A stretch of 64,000 nucleotides of DNA. Source: Cytophagaceae bacterium. GTDB lineage: Bacteria; Bacteroidota; Bacteroidia; Cytophagales; Cytophagaceae. A program made the position numbers and the translations under genes. The notes beneath the pieces were generated by a model. It had not been told where the DNA came from. It was given only the letters and a program-made list of their open reading frames with translations, and did not search any database. The stretch is from NCBI GenBank assembly GCA_025455005.1, contig JALONH010000012.1, positions 1-64,000 of the forward strand, given 5' to 3'. Every line of letters begins with the position of its first letter. Positions within the stretch are counted from its first letter, which is position 1. Below are positions 18,421 through 26,651 of the stretch, piece by piece.

Positions 18421-19524
18421 GTTGTTTAATTGTGCTACGGCATAGGATATACGATCGACGGTTTGGGCAATCGAATCTTGTACCGATTCACCCGGTTTTT
18501 GAATAGAAAAAATAATATCAAAATAGGGGTGTAACATTGGAGTTATCTTTGTGTCTACAGCACCGGATATTAACATCACTTTTTTATTATATTTTTTTGC
18601 TAATTGAGCAACTCGATAAGGAGCTTTACCGGATAATGTTGTCCAATCGGATTTACCCTCGCCGGTGATAATCCAATCTGAATCTTGAATTAATTGTTCC
18701 AAACCTATTTTAGTAGACAATACATCAAAACCCGAAACCAATGTTGCAGGGTAATATGCTGAAAGTACAGCAGGTATTCCTCCGGCAGCACCCATACCCT
18801 CAGCGCTGCAATTTATTTTTCGGGGAGCATAAGTATTTAATAAGGTTATCCAAGTATGCATCCTATTTTCAAGTTCGGGTATGTCTTCTTCCTTTGCTCC
18901 TTTTTGACGTGCAAAAGTAAAGGTAGCGCCGGTAGGGCCTACTAATGGGTTTCGTACATCCGTTGCTATACGAATAGGAGTTGAGGATTGAAACGAAATG
19001 AAGAACTGATCAACTAATGGAATAGTAGCGGGTGTTATGTAATGTAATAGATTTCCATTTTGATCAACCCAATGCGCGCCTAAGCCCTCCAAAAGACCGG
19101 CTCCCCCATCGTTCATAGCACTTCCACCTAGACCAAGGATGATTTCTTTAGGGTTCATTGTATCTATTGATCGAAGAACAAGGCCTATCCCAATAGAGGA
19201 TGTCTTCCAAGGATTACGTTCAGAGAGCGAAAGAGCAGAAAGTCCACATATACCGGCTGTATCGAACCAAAAGCGATTTTCGTTATCTTTCCACACGTTT
19301 GTTATCAAGGGACGAAATAAGGCATCCAAGGTAGGTATCGAAATAGAAGTTCCCGGAACATATTGTTTAATTATAGACAACCAACCTTCGCCTCCATCGG
19401 AAATTTCTTGTTGTTGAACGTTCCATTCCGGATGTATATCTTTTACTTGATGACAAATCAACTGGTTAATATCGCGAGAAGAAAAGGTATCTTTAAAAGA
19501 GTCGGAGCAAACTAAAACCTTCAT
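18412..19524 (-). CDS. glycerate kinase (GarK/GlxK type)
   Basis: The ATG at 19524 gives 370 residues beginning MKVLVCSDSFKDTFSSRDI, which matches the start of the family; an in-frame ATG at 19575 would add 17 unlikely residues. Family motifs are ISDGGEGWL (about 42-50), ILGLGGSAMNDGGAGLLEGLG in the middle, GAAGGIPAVLSA and DWIITGEGKSDWTTLSGKAP. The enzyme phosphorylates D-glycerate with ATP, linking glyoxylate or serine breakdown to glycolysis. The 3' end overlaps the acyl-CoA ligase tail on the other strand. It is divergent from the outer-membrane barrel gene. Confidence 0.92.
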   Translation of the reverse strand: MKVLVCSDSFKDTFSSRDINQLICHQVKDIHPEWNVQQQEISDGGEGWLSIIKQYVPGTSISIPTLDALFRPLITNVWKDNENRFWFDTAGICGLSALSLSERNPWKTSSIGIGLVLRSIDTMNPKEIILGLGGSAMNDGGAGLLEGLGAHWVDQNGNLLHYITPATIPLVDQFFISFQSSTPIRIATDVRNPLVGPTGATFTFARQKGAKEEDIPELENRMHTWITLLNTYAPRKINCSAEGMGAAGGIPAVLSAYYPATLVSGFDVLSTKIGLEQLIQDSDWIITGEGKSDWTTLSGKAPYRVAQLAKKYNKKVMLISGAVDTKITPMLHPYFDIIFSIQKPGESVQDSIAQTVDRISYAVAQLNNLV

Positions 19525-19544
19525 GGTATTTTTTTGGCTTAAAT

Positions 19545-19562
19545 TTTGATTAATTTGATTAA
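19545..19562. repeat. tandem 9-bp direct repeat in a divergent promoter region
   Basis: TTTGATTAA occurs twice head to tail (19545-19553 and 19554-19562) between the divergent glycerate kinase and outer-membrane barrel starts. It could be a pair of protein-binding half sites or part of a promoter; the AT-rich background makes chance possible. Confidence 0.3.
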
Positions 19563-19601
19563 ATTGTTTTCGCAATCAACGTTACGATTTTAGATTTAAT
19601 C

Positions 19602-20765
19602 ATGCGCTATCTATTCTTTAGTATTCTACTTATCTTATTCAATCAGTATGAAGGAGACGCCCAAACACAATTTTTTGTAGGTGGCAGTTTAAAATACGGT
19701 ATACCGACCAATAGTTTTACCGGCAATGGAGAGTATTTAAGAGGTCTGGCGGGCAGTTCACAAGCGGGAATAGAATTAAGCGGATACATCCGTTTTAAAC
19801 ACCGAATAGGATTAATAGGAGGTATCGGACAACAACTTCAATATCTACATCTACGGGATAAAGACTTTAGTAATCGGCATCCAGGATTTGTAAGTGATAT
19901 TGAAAATTACAGTTATTATTACCATGTATTTTCACAAATTCAATTTACACAAAGTATTTCTACTTATGGAAGAACCTTTGTTTATGTAAATGGAGGCTTT
20001 GATTTGAATTTTGCACGAAGTGGCAGTATCGAAGATCGAGATTTTTTTTCTATTACGAATGAACAGGTTGATGTCAAAACAACCTATAACGCTAGCAATA
20101 TCGCCTTAACCGGAGAAGTAGGAGTACAACATTTTTTTTCTGCTAAATTTCTAATGACAGCAGGTATTAACACCTCTTTCAGTAATACCCCTTTATATGA
20201 AATGAACTATACGGTTACTTCGAATTCCGGTTCTACTATACTAGCACAAGATAATATGACCTCATATGGCAACTACATTGGATTCAAAGCAGCTGCTTTT
20301 TATAAGTTTGCTGAAATAGAAGCGAAGCCAAAAAAACTAAAACCTCATCCGGAAGTTCCTTCACCGCCTGCTGTGGTAGCAAAAGATACTATAAAAAAAG
20401 ACACTCTGAATGGGCAATTGAAGGGGCGTGATGTAGTCGTAACGCACCGAGTAGTTGTAACCAGTCCAAAGGTAACCATTAAGATTTGGGATCATCAAAT
20501 AATAGATGGAGATATTGTATCATTGAATTTAAACGGAAACTGGTTAGTAGAAAATTACACATTAGAAAAGAAACAATATGTCCTTCAAGTTGATTTAAAC
20601 GAAGGAGATAATTTATTTGTGCTGCACGCCTTGAACCTCGGAAAATATTCTCCCAATACTGCGGCAATTATTATAGATGATGGCGTAACCCAAAATAAAG
20701 TAATACTTGAATCCAGTTTATTACAAAGTGGAACGATTGATATAGTATTTCAACCTAAAAAGTAA
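19602..20765 (+). CDS. outer-membrane beta-barrel protein with C-terminal extension domain
   Basis: This 387-residue protein has a signal peptide (MRYLFFSILLILFNQYEGDA). Residues about 24-235 alternate hydrophobic and polar residues and end in YIGFKAAAFYKF, as expected of an outer-membrane barrel of the Bacteroidota porin-like kind. A Lys/Pro-rich linker (about 240-285) follows, then a C-terminal domain (about 290-387) with DGDIVSLNLNG and WLVENY. The same domain ends the next gene, four bases downstream. No function is assigned; the pair is probably co-transcribed and acts at the outer membrane. Confidence 0.8.
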   Translation: MRYLFFSILLILFNQYEGDAQTQFFVGGSLKYGIPTNSFTGNGEYLRGLAGSSQAGIELSGYIRFKHRIGLIGGIGQQLQYLHLRDKDFSNRHPGFVSDIENYSYYYHVFSQIQFTQSISTYGRTFVYVNGGFDLNFARSGSIEDRDFFSITNEQVDVKTTYNASNIALTGEVGVQHFFSAKFLMTAGINTSFSNTPLYEMNYTVTSNSGSTILAQDNMTSYGNYIGFKAAAFYKFAEIEAKPKKLKPHPEVPSPPAVVAKDTIKKDTLNGQLKGRDVVVTHRVVVTSPKVTIKIWDHQIIDGDIVSLNLNGNWLVENYTLEKKQYVLQVDLNEGDNLFVLHALNLGKYSPNTAAIIIDDGVTQNKVILESSLLQSGTIDIVFQPKK

Positions 20766-20769
20766 TGTT

Positions 20770-21573
20770 ATGAAATTAAGTATATATAGTCTATGTCTCC
20801 TTCTTATTAGTTTTAGTTGCACCCAACGAAAGGTTGATTTAGAAGTATTTGAAAAAGATTGTAGAAATTTTAAAATTAAAAATCCAACCTATCAGAATAT
20901 ATTAGATCCATCCTGTGGTGGAAGTGTGACCGGTTCCGGGCAGTTTCGTGTTGTATTTGAGATAGACGGTGAGGATAAATGTTTGAAGCGGGTATCTAAT
21001 GCGCCTATATTTTATGATGCTCAAAATAATATTTTAACAGGGGTCACCTTTCAAGAAAAAATAACATTAGGCGATCCCAACATTACTAGGAATGGGAATA
21101 CCATTACCTATATTTTTGAATACAGTTTTCAGAATACTACAGATGCCGATCGATTGAATCATATTTATTTAAGATTTAATACTGAAAATGAGATTGGGAA
21201 TCCTAGCAATGCTTTAGAAGTACGATTAAACATGCAATGTTCTAGTGTAGACCCTTCAACGTATACCAATAAGGCTAGTGTAAACGTTAATTCATCCGTA
21301 GTATCCATTCGCTTTTGGGATAATGCTGCGGAAGATGGGGATATCATTTCCGTGAATTTGAATGGTGTGTGGGTCTTAGAAAATTATATGATTACCAATG
21401 CAGGGCAAACCTTCAATTTCAACATTAATAATGGTACAAATCGTTTGGTAGTATATGCAGTTAACCAAGGGAAGTCAGGTCCCAACACATTATCTATAGC
21501 CGTCAATAGTGGTAGTGAAATCCGATTAGACCCGGAATTATTAACCGGTCAATCCGTAAACATCAATTTCTAA
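20770..21573 (+). CDS. predicted lipoprotein sharing the C-terminal domain of its neighbour
   Basis: This 267-residue protein begins MKLSIYSLCLLLISFSC; Cys17 after a hydrophobic run fits a Bacteroidota lipoprotein signal. The middle (about 45-160) contains paired cysteines and beta-strand-like sequence. Residues about 175-267 (VVSIRFWDNAAEDGDII, NLNGVWVLENY) are clearly related to the end of the preceding barrel protein. Length and tandem position suggest the two proteins work on the same partner. I cannot name the domain family with certainty. Confidence 0.78.
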   Translation: MKLSIYSLCLLLISFSCTQRKVDLEVFEKDCRNFKIKNPTYQNILDPSCGGSVTGSGQFRVVFEIDGEDKCLKRVSNAPIFYDAQNNILTGVTFQEKITLGDPNITRNGNTITYIFEYSFQNTTDADRLNHIYLRFNTENEIGNPSNALEVRLNMQCSSVDPSTYTNKASVNVNSSVVSIRFWDNAAEDGDIISVNLNGVWVLENYMITNAGQTFNFNINNGTNRLVVYAVNQGKSGPNTLSIAVNSGSEIRLDPELLTGQSVNINF

Positions 21574-21866
21574 TTTAATGAAATTGGAGGCATAGTATAT
21601 TGAGCTGTATTATGAAAAGCCAACTCATGTATGGAATAGATAAAATAACTAATAAGAGGAAATGTATTTAAGATATGCCCTACCTCTTCTTCATTATCCG
21701 CTATAACGGTTGTCCATAATTTAGAACGATCGGAAGCCAAGCTATATGATGTTATAATTCCTTCTTGCATCAAGCGGTTAATATGTAATCGCTGATCCGG
21801 AATCATAGCAATAAAATCATCATCCATTTGTTCCGGTAAGTCTATGTCTATTAAATAATGGTTCAT
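21570..21866 (-). CDS. muconolactone isomerase-like small protein
   Basis: From the ATG at 21866 this is a 98-residue protein. DIDLPEQMDDDFIAMIPDQR, the central LWTTVIADNEEEVGHILNTFP and the C-terminal helix resemble the ferredoxin-like dimeric fold of muconolactone delta-isomerases and related YciI/MIase-like proteins. No other aromatic-degradation gene is near, so a catabolic role is not supported. An in-frame ATG at 21896 is rejected because it would lie inside the tRNA-Glu terminator. Its stop overlaps the lipoprotein stop by four bases on the other strand. Confidence 0.7.
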   Translation of the reverse strand: MNHYLIDIDLPEQMDDDFIAMIPDQRLHINRLMQEGIITSYSLASDRSKLWTTVIADNEEEVGHILNTFPLISYFIYSIHELAFHNTAQYTMPPISLN

Positions 21867-21884
21867 GGGATTCAATTTACAATA

Positions 21885-21911
21885 AAAAAAGCCCATGTTT
21901 CCATGAGCTTT
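21885..21911 (-). terminator. terminator after tRNA-Glu
   Basis: On the minus strand, AAGCTCATG-GAAA-CATGGGCTT (one A-C mismatch) is followed by a run of T's, directly 3' of tRNA-Glu. Confidence 0.75.
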
Positions 21912-21913
21912 TG

Positions 21914-21985
21914 TAGCCTGTACGGGAATCGAACCCGTGTTTCATCCGTGAAAGGGATGCGTCCTAACCCCTAGACGAACAGGCC
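21914..21985 (-). tRNA. tRNA-Glu (anticodon UUC)
   Basis: The minus strand reads a 72-base cloverleaf: acceptor GGCCTGT/ACAGGCT (first pair G-U), D arm GTCTAGGGGTTAGGAC, anticodon stem CATCC/GGATG with loop CTTTCAC (anticodon TTC), and T arm ACGGG-TTCGATT-CCCGT. The discriminator is A and the following bases are CAA, so the 3' CCA is not encoded. Confidence 0.97.
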
Positions 21986-22079
21986 GTTCTATGAACGAGG
22001 GCACAAATATACGCTTAGATATTATAAAAACAAACTTTGGATTTACTTTTTTTTAAAAAATAATTATACAAAATTAGAA

Positions 22080-22110
22080 TTGATTTTGGCTACCGCAAAT
22101 TGTATTATTG
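22080..22110 (+). promoter_or_regulatory. possible Bacteroidota promoter for gap
   Basis: TTG at 22080-22082 and TATTATTG at 22103-22110, 20 bases apart, approximate the TTG/TAnnTTTG elements of Bacteroidota promoters (one mismatch in the second). The ATG follows after a 58-base leader. Confidence 0.3.
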
Positions 22111-22138
22111 TAGCTTGATTGACTTCAAGAAAAAGTAA

Positions 22139-23176
<1,038 letters not shown>

Positions 23177-23182
23177 GGAATA

Positions 23183-23217
23183 AAAAAAATCCCGAAGATA
23201 CCTTCGGGATTTTTTTT
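23183..23217. terminator. bidirectional terminator between gap and the DinB-like gene
   Basis: AATCCCGAAG-ATAC-CTTCGGGATT is flanked by A's on the left and T's on the right, so it serves both strands. The minus-strand stop codon of the DinB-like gene (23216-23218) sits in the T tract. Confidence 0.92.
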
Positions 23218-23809
23218 ATTCTATAGGATCAGAATACATCGGCATATCCGGAATATCGTCTAATTCATCTAAAACCGTTTCTTTGTAGTTGCTCCGAACT
23301 ACTCGATCTAATTTATGCTTCTGTTTAAGATGATGTTTAAAATGTAAATAAATTAGAAAATACCATTCGTTTGCAGTTAGAAAACCAAACACAGGATGCT
23401 GAACTTTTGATACGGGTTGTGTCCTTTCTATTTCTTTTGCTAAGCGATACATCACTTTTAAAAATCGATAGAAATCATCTTTCACTTTTTCTGTTGCAAT
23501 CGGTTGTTGTGGTTCTAAAGATGGCTTACTCTTATATTTAATAGGCAAGTACGATTTAGATTTAAATACAAGCCAACCGTGAAAAGTCTTTCCCTTTTCT
23601 GTTACTACACCGCGATTTTGAATACATTGCTCTATTGCGGAAAAATGATACTCTCTAGTATATTCCAATAGGTGGTGGTATATCTGACCTATAGTCCAAC
23701 CTGATTCTACTACTTTAGTTTTAAACTGATTTTTACCATAGTAATCCAATTCCTTTAACCAATACTTAGAGGTTTCTAAAAAACTTTGGTATACTTTTTC
23801 AGCCATCAT
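23216..23809 (-). CDS. DinB-like four-helix protein
   Basis: From the ATG at 23809 this is a 197-residue protein (a start at 23806 is equally possible). WTIGQIYHHLLEYTREYH (about 38-55) and the later NEWYFLIYLHFKHHLKQ (about 142-158) resemble the helices of DinB/DUF1569-type proteins, where histidines from these helices bind a metal. Members include thiol transferases and damage-inducible proteins, but no substrate can be given. No operon partner: it is separated from hslU by about 400 bases and shares a terminator with gap. Confidence 0.65.
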   Translation of the reverse strand: MMAEKVYQSFLETSKYWLKELDYYGKNQFKTKVVESGWTIGQIYHHLLEYTREYHFSAIEQCIQNRGVVTEKGKTFHGWLVFKSKSYLPIKYKSKPSLEPQQPIATEKVKDDFYRFLKVMYRLAKEIERTQPVSKVQHPVFGFLTANEWYFLIYLHFKHHLKQKHKLDRVVRSNYKETVLDELDDIPDMPMYSDPIE

Positions 23810-24211
23810 GAAATTTCCCAACAATAGTTTGAGTAAGCAATTTACTTAAAAAAGTTTCTTTATTAATGATGCTGTGAATAACAAATAGCCTGTAAAAAGT
23901 AAAGAGGACGAAGACATTTCTGTCCGCATCCTCTTCGCAGAAGTAATACTTAAAAGATATTAAAAAATTGTATCCAAAAGTTTCTATGACAAAAATGTAA
24001 TATTTTAACAGTTTATGCAACTTTTTGACGAAAAAAAAATATTATTTTTCATCTAAAAAATCATAGTATACTGATTTACAATAGTATAATACAAACCTTA
24101 GTTCCCCCCATTCCGATCAAAACGGGTAATAGAATTTATGTAAGATTTAAGGTATTTCATAGCAAATACAACATAAATTAAAAATAAACAACTGATAATC
24201 ATATATTTAAA
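23810..24211. other. 402-base intergenic region with a hairpin
   Basis: No convincing gene is seen between hslU and the DinB-like gene. The region is AT-rich with an imperfect inverted repeat at 23903-23934: AGAGGA and TCCTCT enclose GACA-TTTC-TGTC with a 4-by-4 internal loop. It could be a leader structure of the DinB-like gene or a weak terminator for the lon-porQ-hslU transcript. GAAAAAAAAATATTATTTTTC near 24034 is another low-complexity inverted repeat. Confidence 0.5.
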
Positions 24212-25597
24212 CTACAATATATAATGACTCAAGTCTTTGTTTTTTATAAGTGATCCAAGTTTTTCTTGTACTAATTCTTTAGTAATACATATATGTGCGA
24301 AAGGCCCAATCGTATCCGGTATACAAAATAAAAATTCATTTAACAATTGACTCATTACAGTATGTAGTCGTCGAGCACCTATATTTTCCATTTCTTCATT
24401 TAACTGAAAAGCAATTTCTGCAATGTGATGAAGGGCATCGTCTTGAAACTCTAACCGAACGTGTTCCGATTTTAATAAAACTTCATATTGTCTAGTCAAT
24501 GCATTGTTTGGTTCTTTTAATATTTTATAAAAGTCGGCAGCAGTTAAACTATTCAATTCAACCCGAATAGGAAATCGCCCTTGTAATTCAGGGATTAAGT
24601 CGGATGGTTTAGCTACATGAAAAGCACCTGCAGCAATAAATAAAATATGATCAGTAGTAATCGTACCGTATTTAGTGTTCACTGTAGTACCTTCCACTAC
24701 AGGAAGTAAATCTCGTTGTACTCCCTCTCGGCTTACATCCGGACCGCCCGATTTACCGCTCTTAGCTGCGATTTTATCAATCTCATCTATAAAAATAATC
24801 CCAAGATTTTCTGCTTTTCTAATAGCCTCTGCTTTCACTTCATCCATATCGATTAGTTTAGAGGCTTCTTCTTCTATCAATAATTTTCTTGCTTCTGCTA
24901 TGGTTACTTTTCTTTTTTTAGTTTTTTTTGGGACCATAGAACCAATCATTTCTTGAATTTGCATCATGGACATTTCATCCATGGCACCTCCCATAACGCC
25001 TAAACCGGGACCACCGGATTGTTGAACTGAAATTTCTATTTTCCGATCTTCTAGTTCTCCCCGTTTTATTTTTTCTCGAAATAATTGTCTTGTTTTTTCA
25101 TTTAGTTCTTCGTCGTCGTCCAATGGAATCGTTTCCAAACCTATTGCAGATGATGGCGTTTTTTTTACTGATGGAATTAGAATATCCAATATAGCCTCTT
25201 CTACTTGTTCCGTTATTTTGTCCTTTAAGCTTTCTTTTTTCTCGGCTTTAACCATATGAACCGACTGTTCTACTAAATCACGCACCATGCTTTCAACATC
25301 TCTTCCAACATAACCTACTTCTGTAAACTTAGAAGCCTCTACTTTTGTAAAAGGAGCATGGGCTAAGCGAGCTAATCGACGAGCGATTTCCGTCTTTCCT
25401 ACTCCTGTACTACCAATCATGAGAATATTATTTGGCACAATTTCTTTTTGAAAAGACTCTGGAGCCGCCATTCTTCTCCATCTATTTCGTAATGCAATCG
25501 CTACATTCCGCTTTGCCTCTTGTTGACCAATTATATATTTATCTAATTCCGCTACAATTTGAGCGGGAGTGAGTAATTCTTGTAAGTCCATATTCAT
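24212..25597 (-). CDS. hslU: HslU, ATPase subunit of the HslUV protease
   Basis: HslU is the hexameric AAA+ unfoldase that feeds HslV. From the ATG at 25597 it has 461 residues: [17 protein letters not shown] near the N terminus, Walker A GSTGVGKT at 62-69, [12 protein letters not shown], the I-domain in the middle, Walker [13 protein letters not shown], and the sensor region GRFPIRVEL and [11 protein letters not shown]. An upstream ATG at 25615 overlaps porQ; 25597 starts two bases after the porQ stop. No hslV gene is in the window, so its protease partner must be encoded elsewhere. Confidence 0.96.
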   Translation of the reverse strand: MNMDLQELLTPAQIVAELDKYIIGQQEAKRNVAIALRNRWRRMAAPESFQKEIVPNNILMIGSTGVGKTEIARRLARLAHAPFTKVEASKFTEVGYVGRDVESMVRDLVEQSVHMVKAEKKESLKDKITEQVEEAILDILIPSVKKTPSSAIGLETIPLDDDEELNEKTRQLFREKIKRGELEDRKIEISVQQSGGPGLGVMGGAMDEMSMMQIQEMIGSMVPKKTKKRKVTIAEARKLLIEEEASKLIDMDEVKAEAIRKAENLGIIFIDEIDKIAAKSGKSGGPDVSREGVQRDLLPVVEGTTVNTKYGTITTDHILFIAAGAFHVAKPSDLIPELQGRFPIRVELNSLTAADFYKILKEPNNALTRQYEVLLKSEHVRLEFQDDALHHIAEIAFQLNEEMENIGARRLHTVMSQLLNEFLFCIPDTIGPFAHICITKELVQEKLGSLIKNKDLSHYIL

Positions 25598-25599
25598 TT

Positions 25600-26640
25600 T
25601 TATTTCTTTTTCCATTCATCAATGGAAATGGCTAAAGTAAAATAGCTGGTTCCACCGGCTATATGATAGTAAGATCGGGAAAATCCAAAATCAAATTTTT
25701 TCGTTCGTATAAAAAAGCCCCAACTTAAACCGGCGCCGGCTGATTTATTTTCCAGTCGCAATTCTCTTCTGGTAAGAAAATTATATCCAAAACGAAAGTG
25801 AACACTGCGAGCTAAGATAAACTCCCCTCCTACCACCATATGACGTAAAAATTGATCTCCAAACGTTGTTTCTTTTATTGAGGTCGTACCATCTAAATTT
25901 TGAATTACATTATAAGATGGATCATTGTACACTATATCCCACCGTTGAAGTTGCTGAAACGTTAATGACAATCGAAGCGGCATGTGATCGGGCTTATACG
26001 TTGCACCGAATTGAATTTCAAAAGGTAATCGTACCGGATCACCCGGTACGTAATCCGAAAGTCGAATACCAACATTTTTAAACGTCATTCCAATTGTTAG
26101 TTGATGTTTAGGATGTTGAAACAACCCGCCAATATCCAAAGCGAGTGCACTAGCTCCATAACTTTCTAAAACAGAATGTAAAAATTTCCCATTAACACCA
26201 AAATAGAAAGGCCCTTGTTGATTCGCATACCCTAATACTATACAGTAATCGTTTGCCCTATAGATACCTTGGTTCTGACCTACGGCATCTGTTTGATCTA
26301 TTTTACCATAACTTAAATAATGTAAGCCGACACCAATTGCTCCTTTATCCTTTTTTAAGTTATGTTGGGTAAAAAGAGTGGTACGTTTGATGTCTCCATA
26401 AAAAGGTTGGTAGGTCATCGAAACATGATGATGGGTAGAATCCTTCCATAGTGCTGGATTTGAATAACCCATTGCCACATCCTTATCCCGTATCGATACG
26501 TTAACGCCTCCTACTCCTGCCAGTCTGGCCGAAATGGGCATCCCTGCAAAGGAATACCCCGAACCTCCTCCTAACTGAGCCCAAATGGGGGTAGAAAGGA
26601 TTAGATTAAAAATCAATAAAAAGCATGTTAAGTATCGCAT
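25600..26640 (-). CDS. porQ: type IX secretion system protein PorQ
   Basis: This 346-residue protein has a signal peptide ([21 protein letters not shown]) and an outer-membrane barrel-like sequence of the PorV/PorQ type. [24 protein letters not shown] at the start of the mature part matches PorQ, as do [17 protein letters not shown] and the end [19 protein letters not shown]. PorQ works with PorU, PorV and PorZ at the surface complex that processes and anchors T9SS cargo. It lies 11 bases after lon and two before hslU. Confidence 0.87.
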   Translation of the reverse strand: MRYLTCFLLIFNLILSTPIWAQLGGGSGYSFAGMPISARLAGVGGVNVSIRDKDVAMGYSNPALWKDSTHHHVSMTYQPFYGDIKRTTLFTQHNLKKDKGAIGVGLHYLSYGKIDQTDAVGQNQGIYRANDYCIVLGYANQQGPFYFGVNGKFLHSVLESYGASALALDIGGLFQHPKHQLTIGMTFKNVGIRLSDYVPGDPVRLPFEIQFGATYKPDHMPLRLSLTFQQLQRWDIVYNDPSYNVIQNLDGTTSIKETTFGDQFLRHMVVGGEFILARSVHFRFGYNFLTRRELRLENKSAGAGLSWGFFIRTKKFDFGFSRSYYHIAGGTSYFTLAISIDEWKKK

Positions 26641-26651
26641 GATACAGTAAT

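Noticed and set aside
23799-24020. 73-residue minus-strand open frame upstream of the DinB-like gene
   Set aside because: The sequence is low-complexity aromatic and Phe/Tyr-rich, runs across the hairpin, and overlaps the real DinB-like start; no domain is seen.
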